Below, one piece after another: positions 35,001 to 47,600 of a DNA stretch of 64,000 nucleotides. The notes under the pieces are model-generated. The model made no database searches. It had not been told where the DNA came from and was given only the letters and a program-made list of their open reading frames with translations. Origin of the DNA: Rallus limicola (taxonomy: Eukaryota > Chordata > Aves > Gruiformes > Rallidae); NCBI GenBank assembly GCA_022605955.1, contig JAKCOZ010000003.1, forward strand, positions 42,558,761-42,622,760. The letters are read 5' to 3'. The number at the start of each line of letters is the position of its first letter. Positions within the stretch are counted from its first letter, which is position 1. Position numbers and translations under genes: made by a program.

Positions 35001-36505
35001 TGAAATTTTCCATCACTGAAAATACACACCCACGTAAGAACAGCAAATCAAAGTTTCCCCCCATTTCTGGCATCTTATATACTGATCAAGATAAAAGAAG
35101 AAAATTATGGCTCAAAGGGGAAAGCTAATAAAAAAGGGGCAAATCATCTTATCTGTTAGGAGATCTGCATGTAAAAGTAACTTACACATCTACTACCTGA
35201 AAAGAAAACAAATCCCTCAAAATTATCATGTAGCCTAAGAACTTCCACCTATAAACCTCACTACTTCATGAACTTGAATTAATTTTCAAGCAAAGGGCAC
35301 AGGGCTACACCCAACCTGCAGAGAATGGTAAATAGATTAGTATGCAGGTAAAAATATCTTTTCCTTAGATACTGAGTTAGCTTAGTCCAGACATCAAGAA
35401 TTTCATCTGTACAGTGCTTTATCAGAGGAGAGACGTCTGATGAGTACTGTCAAATCCTGTGTTTCTAGACTGTCCTACAATGGCATATATAAACCAAGAC
35501 GTTTGTTAGTTAAAAGAATAAAAATCTGAATTCTTTCTAGCCTGATTATACTCCCACATGTTCTCCTTCCATATCTTTCTCACAGTACACAGCAAGCGAA
35601 TGTGCACATGCCAAGTAAATATGCTTTTATCTGGGAAAAAATATTACAAGGGCACACATCAAGTGAAATCACTCACTGGCAAAACAAATATTTCTCCTTT
35701 GTAGGATTATACCTCCCTTTTTTCCTCCTCAACTTTAATCTCTTTCCACTTTTTATAATAAAAGTCTGCTCCTTTTCCAATCTGAAATACAGGTCACCAG
35801 CTAAGTTTTCTTTTAAACTATAACATAAATTTAAAAAGATGTTGGTAATTAAGTGGTATCATGAATCTTTGTGTCTGATTTTAGCAATGAAGTTACTAAA
35901 TTAATATTCTTCCACGTTTCATTTTAACAAGTACATTAAAAAAATTCTAAAAATTACGAACACAGTCACTTTATTGACTATTAAAGCCTTATTTGCTAAG
36001 GAAGATCCTAACAATTAGAGGTGGTATGAGGGGAAAAAAAACCCCAGAAAAACCATTCCTCCATAGCTGCAGAAGCCAGGCAACCTACAACTGTTGTTAC
36101 TATCTTCATTCACAGTTATGCAACTGTCCCATGGCCAAAGAATTCTCTTCTGGCCACAAGAAATCTTTCAGTTAATGTATATTGGTTATTTTCAACAATA
36201 CACTAAGAATACACTAAAGCAGGAATCCAAAACTCTTTAAACTCCTCTGGTCATCTACAGCTCTCTTTTCAAAGTAGCTGAGGCAACAAGTTTGCTTAGT
36301 TAAACAAAGAGAACAGGACTTAGCCATAGTTTCTCCCTCTAGAAGAAAACTCGTTACCTACACTGCTTATCAATTACAGGAAGAATGCAAAGGAGCAAAA
36401 AGATCGGAACACTATATAAAGAGGACTGAACAAGTTTGTGACAGTAGCTTTAAAGCTTTAGCTGTGATGTCTATACACTCTGTTCTTGTGAACATCATAG
36501 TTTAG

Positions 36506-36865
36506 TGCCAGCCAGCAGCTCAACACCACGTCCACTTGCTCAACCCCCTCCCAGGGTGGGACGGGGTAGAGAACAAAGAGACAAAGGCAAATCTCATGGC
36601 TTGGGAGAAGGGCAGTTTGTCAGGCCAGCATGGGGAAGGGGAAATAACAACAGGACTTACCACAGTATATACAGAACTGGTGATACTGTAGTTTGTCACT
36701 GAACTGCACAACTCAGACCCATCATGAAGCTGGACCACCCCTGAGCTGTGCTACCTCTCCCCAATTAGACTGAGCATGATGTCATATAGTATGGACAGCT
36801 TTTTCCCTTAGTTTGGGTCACCTGTTCTGGCTGGGTAAAACTTTACCTTGGCTGAACCCAGGACA
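36506..36865 (-). mobile_element. Solo LTR, ERVL-like, short and diverged
   Basis: Read on the minus strand it begins TGTCCTGGGTTCAGCCAAGG at 36865 and includes GAACAGGTGACCCAAACTAA, ATATGACATCATGCTCAG and an end rich in GCTGCTGGCTGG, in the order of the LTR family at 16795 and 28573. It is shorter than those (about 360 bases), so it has internal deletions. Flanks show no duplication, and the left end is approximate. It is in the same orientation as KCMF1. Confidence 0.65.
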
Positions 36866-37309
36866 GGGGATACTTAAGGTGAAAACTCAACCACAAATAT
36901 GAGCAGTTTTGCCACACTACATCTATATAGCTACAGGCTGCTTCCATTTATTATGTAAATTTAACACATTCTTAAACTTGGTGGGAAATTAGTAACACAT
37001 GTACAATAGGATTCCTTTGATTAAAAACAATACCAATCTTTCAAGGACATGATTCAGAACTACATTTTATAGCAGCTTGTCCTTGCTTTGTGTTATGACA
37101 GATTTCTTTACAAGGACACACAACAGTCAGGATTTCAGTTTCACTTTTCTTCATCTGAATAACACAATTTAAATTTGATACATATACAGATACACACAAA
37201 AAATGTTGGTATTATACATGGTAGTGTGTTTGATTTTTTCTTCAGTGTTTGAAGAAACTTAAATGGTGTTAACATGCCACATTTTACAAACTATGTATTT
37301 TCCTGTATT

Positions 37310-37870
37310 ACCAATGAAGCAGCCAGGGAGCAGCTCTGCAGAAATGCTGCTGGGTGCAAGGGAGGCAGTGAGCTGAACTGGGGCCAGCTGTGTGCCTACA
37401 GTAGCATGAGTAGGGGTGATTCCCTCAGCTCAGCAACCGTCAGCCTCATCCAGGCATGGCATGTCATTTTGGGCCTCCTAGTACAGGGGAAACAAACTCA
37501 AGCAAGTTCAGCAGAAGACCAGAAAGATGGCAGGGCTGGAACACTTGGCCTGTGAGGAGAGGCTGCAGGGCCAGCACCGCTTCAGCCTGCGGCAGACAGC
37601 TTTAGGTCACCTAACAGCTGCCCCCATACCTACAGAGATAGGGTCAAGGAGACATGATCAGGCTCTTCACAGTGCTGCAGTATGGAAGGATAAGAGAATG
37701 TAAGGAAAAACTTTTTTCTCCTCGTCACATGTAGGCTGGCAGTGGCACAGGACACCCACAGTCACTGTGCCACCTCCATTCATGGACGTTTTCAAGGCTC
37801 AAGTGGCAAAGGCCTTGCTAACCTGGTCTAACCTTACAGAATGTTGGATCAGAGACCCCTTGAAACCAGA
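37310..37870 (+). mobile_element. Old CR1 LINE 3' fragment
   Basis: A decayed CR1 tail: weak but ordered matches such as CATTTTGGGCCTCCTAGTAC, GGCCTGTGAGGAGAGGCTG, GACATGATCAGGCTCTTCAC, and an ending with CTAACCTGGTCTAACCTTAC and TTGGATCAGAGACCCCTTG. It is more diverged than the copy at 39280, so probably older. Coordinates are approximate. Confidence 0.6.
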
Positions 37871-38815
37871 ATTATCTTATGGTTGATTCTATTAAACCAA
37901 GATACACAGCAATATAGCTGTAACACTCGTTTAGACTCTAATGTTCACCTTATCACCACTGTTGTCCTGCTTTACAGACTGGAGGCATCTACTCTCACCA
38001 GATGGGATCTCTACTCTCCTCACTTGGAGCTCTCACTACAAGGGCAGTGCAAGAGCCACATTTCCTAAAATGCCAGCTCAGCTGCATCTGAACACAGCTG
38101 CTCATTCCTTCCAGACAGAGCATTGCTATTTCAATCCTTCAGCAAGTTTCCTGTACAGCTTTATCTAGAAGGAAACCGTATTCCTCCATTTTTCTTGACA
38201 GTTTCATCAGCTACTCATCTAAGCGTTCGACCTCATATCCAGAGAGTGCTGGGCTAACTCCTTCAGCGTGAGTGACACTGCTTGGGTTCACATCAACTAC
38301 ATGGCAGGTACTCAGTCATTCATCAAGAAGCAGCCAGGTGTCAGGCCCCTGAGCTGACCAACAGGCCTTAGCTGCCCTGACCAGCCTCAAAGCACCCTTT
38401 ACCCATGGGCTATATCTAACACCTGACGAGAAGGCTGGGAACTATACTGCACTTGTAGCAAGCCTTCTCCTGCTTTAGACAGGCTTCCCACAGACAGCTG
38501 AGAGATGACTGCTACACTTGCTTTGCCCGGGACTGCTACAGGGACCTGCTCCAGTTACCAACCCTGCCCTGCTCTCCCTGGGAGGACACTACCCCACAAC
38601 CATAATGTGATCACCCTCAGCTCCTGGCTTGACATTCATTGTGGCGCAGCCTGAGTCTTGCTGCTCCCCCAAGAACCAGACGCTGAAGCTGTGACCAAGC
38701 ACATATGCTCATGAAGATGAGAGAGAAACTGATTTGCAGCTTGTGCGCTTATGCTGAGCAGTGCCAAAACAGCAGTTGTTGTTCAAAGACAAGGTCAACA
38801 ACCTGGGGAACAGCT
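37871..38815. other. Unidentified DNA between CR1 pieces, possibly old repeat
   Basis: This stretch is less AT-rich than the neighbouring intron, for example at 38330-38640. No open stretch, terminal repeat or domain identifies it. Its position between two CR1 pieces suggests old repeat sequence, but I cannot name a family. Confidence 0.3.
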
Positions 38816-39278
38816 CTGCTGAAAAGGACTGGAGGAATCCCAGTGGACAGCAAGCTAAACATGAGTCAGCAGTGTGCCCCTGCATCAATGAAGACAAATA
38901 ATGGCCTGGGGTCTATCAGGAACAGAACTGCCATCAGACCAAGGGATATGGTTATCCCAAGGCTCAAGGTGGATTTCGTATGTAACTTCTTTTACTCAAA
39001 AAGTACTTGCAGAGAAAACAGAGGTATGCTCTCCAAAAGGAAGTATAGTGACAAACTGTAGGCACAAGCTGCTTCTGGGGAAATTCTGCTTGGATAAAGG
39101 GAAGCAAACAAAAACCCAACAGACAATGTAGGAACTAAATGCTGAAATAGGCTGTCCATAAGTGGTAAAACCTCATGAGAGAAATATTCAAGACTTGGCT
39201 TGATGAGATAGACTAATGTATGTCCCTGTGTCCAAGAGAAAGTTGCAACAGATGGTCTCCAGCGTCCCCTTACTAGGT
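38816..39278 (+). mobile_element. Old CR1 LINE 3' fragment
   Basis: It contains ATGAGTCAGCAGTGTGCCCC and GGGGTCTATCAGGAACAGA, from the end of the CR1 coding region, and then a 3' UTR-like stretch with ATATTCAAGACTTGGCTTGA and AACAGATGGTCTCCAGCG. The fragment stops where the younger CR1 reverse-transcriptase segment begins, as if the second copy landed at its end. Confidence 0.65.
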
Positions 39279-40655
39279 AGGCCCAGTTTGTTTGGTAATG
39301 TGATGCCCATCCACAAGAAAGGCTGGAAAGAGGACCCAGCAAACTACAGGCCTCTCAGTCTGACCTCAGTGCCTGGGAAGATTATGGAGCACATCATCCT
39401 GAGTGCCATTATAAGGCACATGCAGGAAGAGCAAGCCATCAGGCACAGTTAGCATGGGTTCATAAAAGGCAGGTCCTACTTGCCCAACTTGATCTGCTAT
39501 GACAAGATGACCCATCTAGTGGATAAGGGTAAAGCTGTGGATGTTGTCTACCTAAACTTTAGCAAAGCTTTTGATGCCATTTCCCACCGCTTTCTTGGAA
39601 ACTGGCTTCTCTTCGCTTGGATGAGTGTACTCTTCGCTGGGTAAAAAAACCGGCTGGGATGACCAAGTCCGGAAAGTGGCAGTGAATGGAGTTAAATACA
39701 ACCGGCAACCACTCACCAGTGGTGTTCCTCAGGGCTCTGTGCTGAGTCCAGTTCTCTTTATCTTATTATTAATAACCTGGATGCAGAGATTAACTGCACC
39801 CTCAGTAAGTTTGCAGATGACACTAAATTAGGTGGGAGTGTTGATTTGCTTGAGGGTAGGAAGGCCCTACAGAGAGATCTGGACAGGCTGGATCAATGGG
39901 CCAAGGCCAGTGGCATGATATTTAATGAAGTGCCAGGCCTTGCATTTGGGTCGTAACAACCCCAGGCTTGGGAAAGAGTGGCTAGAAAGCTGCCTGGCAG
40001 AAGGACCTGGGTACACTGCCTGACAACCAGGTGAGTATGAGCCAGCAGTGTGCCCAGGTGGTCAAGAAGGCCAATAGCATCCTGGGGTGTATTAAGAACA
40101 GTGGGGCAAGTAGAAGTAGGGAAGTAACTGTTCCCCTGTACTCAGTGCTGGTGAGGCACCACCTCGAGTAATGAATTTTGGGCCCCTCACTACAGAAAAG
40201 ACACTGAGGTGCTGGAGCATGTCCAGAGAAAAGCGATGAGACTGCTGAGGGGACTGGATAATAAGTGTTATGAGAAGCAGCTGAGGGAACTGGGGTTGTT
40301 TAGTCTGGAGAAAAGGAGGCTGAGGGAAGACCTAATTGCTCTCTACAGCTACCAAAAGAAGGTTGTATCAGGGTGGGGGCCGACCTTTTCCGCGCAGTGA
40401 GAAGTGACAGGACAAGAGGAAATGGCATCAATTTATGCTGGGGAGGTTTAGATTGGGTATCAGGAAAAACTTAGGGAGCATTGTTAGGCATTGGAATAGG
40501 CTGCCCAGGGAAGTGGAGTCTCCATCCTTGCAGGCATTTTAAAAAGACGTTTAGAAGTCATCTTGAGGAACATGGTTTAGTGGTGGTTGGCAGGTTAGGG
40601 TGAAGGTTCATGATCTAAAGGGTCCTTTCCAACCAAGACAGTTCCATGAAGCTCT
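39279..40655 (+). mobile_element. CR1 LINE with broken reverse transcriptase
   Basis: This is the most complete CR1 copy here. The plus strand reads, in changing frames, HKKGWKEDPANYRPLSL and KIMEHIILSAI, then after a stop GFIKGRSYLPN and VVYLNFSKAFD, then [13 protein letters not shown], and a FADDTKLGG core with the catalytic Asp pair near 39812-39826. The frame at 40209-40400 reads [21 protein letters not shown], and the end has AATAGGCTGCCCAGGGAAG. Reverse-transcriptase blocks are therefore in order but interrupted by stops and frameshifts, so the copy is dead. The 3' end is about 40655, after CCTTTCCAACCAAGA. Confidence 0.88.
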
Positions 40656-41513
40656 TACACGCTTACCTGACAGATCTTGTTTTAATAGATGAAAAACAAA
40701 ATTAAAAAAATCCTAAGTTCTGATGAATCCAACTAGACCTTACACTACACAATGTTAAGGTACCCATTATTTAAGATGCTCCCTTTGGCTAAGAATTAGT
40801 CAAAAAAGGTGGCAGGATCTGTCACACGAGCACCTGAGACGACAGGTAAAGTATACTTCTGTACTTTTACTGAAGTAACACAGCACGATTTTGGCAGAGA
40901 ATTCTAGTAACTATTTGTATTATCTTTTTGAGTATAACCACCTTAAAATGGTGGATGTAACATGCAAGCCATACAAAAAAAAATAAAAAATCATCACACA
41001 GCACCCTAACAGCTTTGGAAATTTTTCAGGACAAACAAAAATGGGAAGTTTGCTCTGAACTTATTGTCCTGTCAAATTGTCCTGCAAAAAAGCAAAAAAG
41101 TACAGTGACTGATTGGTAAGCACATTCCTGTTCTTTACACAAGCCTATCACAATTCTACTCTTTCAGCACGCAAATAAGTTAATTGGATTTGGGCTTTGA
41201 AGGCCACTTGTCATTGCATATGAGACTTCATGTGTTATTTTAAGCTCTGTCCCTCTTACAGCAGCATAGCACTTTTGGGGTGTGTGCCTGAGTGTCAAAG
41301 CATTTTCCGCAGTGTCTCTTATGGGGACAGCAATGCCATTGTTCTGAATCCCTCCTTACTCCAAAATTAATACTAGGTCATACACTGACTTCTGAAAGAC
41401 AAATATATTAACCAGATGGTACAGGAGTGAACACATGTGTAGCCAGAAATCACCAGGGCTTTTTAGTCATTTTCAGTCATATGGGCTCCTAAACTAGCCC
41501 AAGTCTCAGGAGG

Positions 41514-41536
41514 AAAAAAAAAAAAAAAAAAAAAAA
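41514..41536. repeat. Poly-A run (A23)
   Basis: An uninterrupted run of 23 A followed by GAAAAAAATC. No retrogene or LINE sequence could be recognised next to it, so it is listed only as a simple repeat. Confidence 0.9.
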
Positions 41537-44462
41537 GAAAAAAATCAAAAAACATCAAGATGACAACAAAAGCTCCTTCAGAGCACACAAAGACCATCTT
41601 CTTGCAGTAGACTCTGCAACATTATTATAGTATCTAGAAACCCTAAAAATTGACTTGAATCTTCATGGAAGTTAACAATACATTAACTTTTTCTACGCTG
41701 AAACACTCACAGACAGATAGGATCATCTATGCAATTAGTTAGCTGTTCACCACAAGCTTGAAATCAGTCACAGCGCGGAGTACTTAAAGAAACTCCACAG
41801 TTATCTACACACAGAAAGTGCTCTTAAGAATTATACAGGCACCAGGTCCTTTCCATCAGCTGCAGGTAGACCTCAAGCAAATGGCTCAGTGATCCCAACA
41901 CACACTTTAAAAAAAAATCAGAAAAATGTCACTGACTTCCTCTGAAGTGCTTGAAATAGTTTTGCAACAGAACCCCTCAACTCGTTTCCTCTTCCTGGCT
42001 AAAACACTCAGCTTTTACCAGCTGTCCATCTCCCTCCCCATCATTTTTCTTTTAAATAAAAGTATCCATACCTTTTAAAACAAAACTGGTTACAGACAAC
42101 AGTATTAAAGTTTGTTAACAGGTAGGTAAACTACAATTCACATACCCACCTATACTAACAACCTTCCACTCTGTCTCTCTACAGCATTTTTCCTTACATT
42201 GGAAAATTCCCTACTCACATCGTTATACATTAGAAAACATTCTCCTCATCTTACCTTCCATGTCACTAGAACGTGACTTCATTACTTCTATGCCATTTAG
42301 TTCTACATTGCCCATCTTCCCCTTCAGATTATTTTTTTTTAATCCATTAATATCCAAGTCCTAGCACATTATTAAAAATCACCTAATACAGCTATCCTGA
42401 CAACTCTGAAACAGATCATTCTAAACTAGTTCTACCATTCATTATTGATTTTCTAATTAAACTTACCATTCCTTAGCTCATTTTTTTACTGTTACTCAAA
42501 GTCATGATCTTCTTAGCTATGCAGGGCCCTTTGAAGAGTTACATTAGTTACTCTAAGCATCCATACAACACTGTAAAGGCACATGTCTTAATGTCTTACA
42601 TTCTACAGAGAACCGTAAAATAAAAACATTAAGAATTATGCCACAGACCTTCCTGAACCCTAAGGAATATTTAATAAATACTTCCCAATACAATCTCCAG
42701 TGAATAAGCTTACAAGGTCACTAGCATTTGGTTGCCATCAACCTTCGTAGTGGTTCACAATGGGGGAGATACAGTATTCCTCATTTTTGTTCCATGGTGT
42801 TAATCAATCCAAGAGTCTTGTTGCAGAGCTGAACTGCAGGATTTCCAAACCCCCCACTGGTTCTGTGGGACCAAGTCTCAGATATCAAGCCACATGAAAT
42901 GTCTAGGGCTCATTTTCTTATTCTTATTTAAAGAAGCCACAGTAGCACAAAGAGCAAGCAATGTAGGATTAGCCCCTGGAATCCTATTACCCATCTCAAT
43001 ACTTCACTGTGAACCTTCCTCCACCCCACTATCTGTATTGCTTTTCCAGAGTTAAATATTAAAAAAATAATCCCTCTCAGACTTCCAAAAGAGAAATTTT
43101 CAAGTTGCTGAAACAACATGTATTTCCTGTATGTTCTTCGGTTCTACTGACAGGCATCTTTAAGAGAGAAGTGTTTAGAACAAGAGCTTTGACACACAAC
43201 ATTAGCTTAAGGTTTCATAGCAAGTATGTTTCAGTCCTCTTTCCCATTTAAGTTCATGGCCCTGCTGTCCTTTTAGCACATGTGTAACTTCCAAGAATTG
43301 ATTGCTGCTAAGGGGTTAAGAAGTTTGAACTGTGCCTCTCAAACACTGAGTAGAATTCTGAATAAATATACTGTACATGGCAAGTTTTATATTATTACTG
43401 AGACCATAAAGAAAGAAGTCTAAGAAGAAACATGTGAGCTAAAATGGTGATGTGCATTTTCAGTAATGCAGTAAGTTACTTCTTTCCAATCCCTGGATTC
43501 AAAGGGCCTGGATTTCTGAAGTCATGATGAGGCAGTTACCATAAGCAGAGGCCTGAGAATTAAAAGAAAACTAAAGACATCTTCATTTAAAGGTCATTCT
43601 GAAAAAAAGACTGCATGTTTCTATATATAGCTATAAAGTAGATTTCTGTTTTAATCAAAAAAGCACTTTACAATTCCTAAGACTTTAGCTTTTAAGAAAT
43701 CCTTGTAAAGGATTCAAGACAAAGAATAGGCGGAATTGCTAAAAAAAAATTAACATGCTAGCCCTGGGGACTTAACATATAAATGAAATGCATGTCCAGC
43801 TTCAGCAACACCTTGGAGCAGAAGTTTGCAACTCACAAGATAGATCTATGACTACCATCATCCAAATACGATGTGATAACGACAAGAAGCAGGATAGGAG
43901 TCAGGAACAATTATAGTTTTATTTTAAATATTGGCATAGCTTTACAGTCAGAAAAAATTCTTAAATGAGTAGATTTGCAAAGGGGTTACAAGAAAACTAC
44001 ATGCTTGTCCTTGACACAAATCTTACACTCAGTACAGCCCACCACTACCCTGTTGTATCTACAGTCACCAGTAACCCACCAGTGAAGAACATTCCTGCAA
44101 AGACTCACCACAAATTTTCTGCTTGCTGTTGACACTTACGTATAGATGGGGAAGAAGGTTGCCATAACTTCTGAAGTTAATTAGAAGTAACCATTGTTAT
44201 TAAGTGTATTTATTAGTCTGATAACCTCCTGTTATAAGGCTAAAAGAGTAAAAATACATACAGGCCGATGAAAAATAATAAAATAAATCTGGTCTTGCAC
44301 GCTAAAAATCAAAGAACACATGCCTAGTTTCTAGACAGCTTGCTCTTATTTTTAGTGTGCTGATGGGGGAAGTGATTCATAACTGGAAACACAAAAATCC
44401 ATATTGTATTTGTAGATACAACATAAGCAGGAAATTTACTAGAGCTTAAAATTATCACTTAC

Positions 44463-44630
44463 CAAAATCTACTCTTGTTAGTATGCACTGCATTGGATGG
44501 TCAGTCGTGTGCCTTGTTGTCGTTGCGCCACTTTCATAACAAGTTGCACACAGATCGTAATCGTAGCAAATTAAACACTTGTATCGGCGACCTCGGAAGT
44601 TTCCTTTTAAACATGCATCACAGCTGACAC
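44463..44630 (-). CDS. KCMF1: KCMF1 exon 2, ZZ zinc finger (E3 ubiquitin ligase)
   Basis: KCMF1 is known as a ubiquitin ligase that works with UBR4 in degrading N-degron and stress-related substrates. This 168-base exon carries nearly all of its ZZ domain: residues 7-61, starting VSCDACLKGNFRGRRYKCLI and ending CILTRVDF. Zinc ligands visible are Cys 9, 12, 24, 27, 33 and 36 and His 46 and 50, so the site is intact. The acceptor is GTTTCGTTTGTTTGCAG and the donor GTAAGTGAT. It begins with two bases of the Gly 6 codon, so a first exon of 16 coding bases is required; none is found in the window. Residue numbers assume the usual start MSRHE. An upstream in-frame Met in the intron is not taken as a start because the acceptor lies between. 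Confidence 0.97.
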
Positions 44631-47600
44631 CTGCAAACAAACGAAACTGCTTTAGAACAGCAACACACACACTGGTTGTTTTTTTTTAAGAGGCAGATTT
44701 GTTGCTACTGCCTCTCAACAACTAAAAGGAGCCAGACATCTCTGGTACGTACAGCCGACACGACTCAATTTTTAAATGTATTTATGTCTTTTAAAAGACT
44801 GCTCTCCAAAAACTAGAATCTTGAATTCCTGAAGAAAAATAAGGGTAAACTTGAGCATGTGAAATAATAACAGGTTTAATTAAAAGATGTCTCTGGATGC
44901 ACCTTCCTACAGGCATCCTGGTAGTATTGACTAGTATTTTGACTGTTCAGTTCAGAATCTTGGGCCAAACACTCTTTTAAAAAGTAGTATAATAGCTGAT
45001 CAAGAGGAAAAGCAGCCAAACAAAACTCCACAGTGCTAAGCAAACTAACCACTGACAAAAATGCACTAGTTTTTCAGCCTTTACTCTTATACTTGCCAAC
45101 ACTTTAATCCTGAAAAACACTACAGCAATCACTGATGCTCTATGTGGGGTTGAAATTAGGACTTTTCCTCATTGTAAACAACAGGGAAAAAAGGTATTTT
45201 TTTGGAGTTAGGCTACCTCACTTCTCTCCACCCTTTCTTTCTCAAGCTCAATCTCTGAACTGTAAGTCACACTACATGTGTCACAAAAATGCTTTATAGC
45301 TTCTAAACACTCTAATTTTCTCTGTGTGGTTTCAGTTCTCTGTTGGTTACTTAGTTAAGCGCTGAAGTGTCATCACCTTGTAATCTGTCCTTCAATTGCA
45401 GCAGCAAATTAAGGGCCTCCACTAAAGAAAAGCAGTGAAGGTAATATTTTAATCAACATACTCTTTCAGCTCAGCTAAGGCATGTAATTCATAGCTTGGT
45501 ACCAGGCACAGACAACTTTTCAGGGAAATAAAACTGCCAGAACAAAATAGTCACACTGGTCATCCTTCTCATCTTTTAAGCCTAGTTGCAAGGACTGGTG
45601 AGAACTACAGAGTTATTTTTTTCCTTCCATCTTTTGTTATGCAACTCTACTCTGAATAGAAGCTTTTCCACATGGAATACAGCAGGAAGTAATTTCTTTT
45701 AAGTCTCTGCTACTCATTCAAACAATTGCACCACCATATTTATATGAACAGTGGACAACATCATTCTATCCTTTTTTTCCTTTGGTTTCTTTATCTACAG
45801 TGATCACTTAAGGCGTTATCCAATCATTTGTACTGTCTAAGCACCATGCTTATATAAATACTGAACATGTTTCTTTAGTTGCCTGACTTAGCATCTACTT
45901 TGAAAGCATCACTCCACAGAATAGTGATACAGAAAAAAGTATTTCCAGAACCTTTGTTAATAGCCTCAAAACCCCTATATTTTCAGGATGGCCCTGTTAG
46001 ATTCTCCAAAGTCGTGTGTGGGGGCGAATTTTTTCTTACGTGACATACTTTTCTGCTGAAGCTTCATCCGTAATTTCTGAAGGATCTTTAACAATCATGG
46101 ATGATGTGGACACAGGGCAACTTAAGTTCTGAGAATGTCTGCATGTTAACTCTGTAGAATGAATTCTACTTTTTCAGTCGTTTCCTTTATTCTTCTTACA
46201 TAGAAACCTAAAAAAGTTTACCTGTGAAGTACCCTATCTCAGTAATTGGCATCACTACAAGTCTTTTTGTTGCCTACAATAGAGAACACCTGATCAGCAA
46301 GTTAGATATCACACTGAGATAAGGAGATTAGTTCAACCTGGGGTCTATGTCAGGCACCAACAGCTCTCCAGATGAAGTATTAACCCATGGGTGTCCAAGG
46401 AGCCGTATTTTCCTCACATTTTTCTTTTAAGCTCCTAACAGTTGATTTAAGGCAGATGTAACCATCTTTGCAACAGTCAAACTCTTCCTATCACAAGTTC
46501 TCTCAGACATCTAGATCCTTCCTCCCTGAAAGAAGGATATGTTTTTAATAGGTCTTAATTTACATGTTTTGCTCATGCCAATACTTCTGCCTACTGCTCC
46601 AAACTGCAATCCCAGTAGATTTTGTGGTACTAACTTTGGAGAAATTCAGCCATAAACATAAACCACAGCACAATGTTTGTATTTACAACTTAAGAACATT
46701 TCTGGTAGAAGTGTGTAACAAGGTCTTTATCAGAAACACTACAATCTTAGTGGAACAGAAACAACTAACATTGTCATAACACATCACAACTGTTGATATG
46801 TCAGATCAAATGAACACAAAGTTAGAGACAGCATGCTCCCTACAACTCTCAAGGTTAGTATCTTGCCACAACTACCACATCCTTTAGAAATCATCTGTCA
46901 GCAACAGATTTTCCATTTTACTTTTACATCCTTTTGTGTAGCAGAGAATGAAAACCACAAGAGGGAAAATAATTCAGTTAAAAGTCTCGGTTTTGAAGCT
47001 AAACTTATGCCCAAACCCCCAGATCATTCCCTGAATCCAAGAGGGGCTCTTTTCCAGAGGTTATATCAATTACTTCTTCCTTCCTTTCTACAACAGCCTA
47101 ACCCTACAGTCAGGTCTGTTAGTGTTTGTCCTGTTCAAGCCTGTTGTTACTTGGCTACCAAAACCTCACCCATTCATCCAACCTGGGATCTGGCAACTGA
47201 AATATTCAGACAAAGAATCTCTACCCATGCTATTCCTCCTACTGTAGTAAACACTTATTTGCCTGTCAAAGTTTTGCATTTGTTTTTAACTTTTCTCTAA
47301 TCTTTACATTGACTGAAATTTCAAAAGTTCTTTTCCCTGCACAAACCTAAGACACACAAAGATAACATATTCCAGTCAACACAGCATGTCTTTTACCAGA
47401 TGCCTACCCAACATCTCCCTTCATATGCCTTATGTTTGCAAGTATAGCAGGTATGTTACATAATCAAGAATGTCATACTAAACTAGATGCAAGCCTGTTA
47501 CTCACAGGTTTTGAGGAGAAAACATGCTCTGGAGGGGTTCACTTTGAAGTGGGAAACAACAGCCAATAAAGCACTAAAGAAGAACCTGAACAGCGTGTGA

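Larger units (their letters stand above)
32048..44462 (-). other. KCMF1: KCMF1 intron 2
   Basis: A 12.4-kb GT-AG intron. It holds an LTR in minus orientation (36506-36865), CR1 fragments in plus orientation (about 37310-40655), and a long A run (41514-41536). The stretch 37871-38815 between CR1 pieces may be further old repeat but was not identified. The remainder is AT-rich with no supported gene, RNA or regulatory element. Confidence 0.85.

Noticed and set aside
44455..44670. Reading exon 2 of KCMF1 with an upstream Met as a start codon
   Set aside because: The Met lies in intron sequence before a strong acceptor, and the known protein needs a separate first exon.
46833..47300. 155-codon open stretch, plus strand
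   Set aside because: It lies in KCMF1 intron 1, with no domain, no splice support and no codon pattern suggesting selection.
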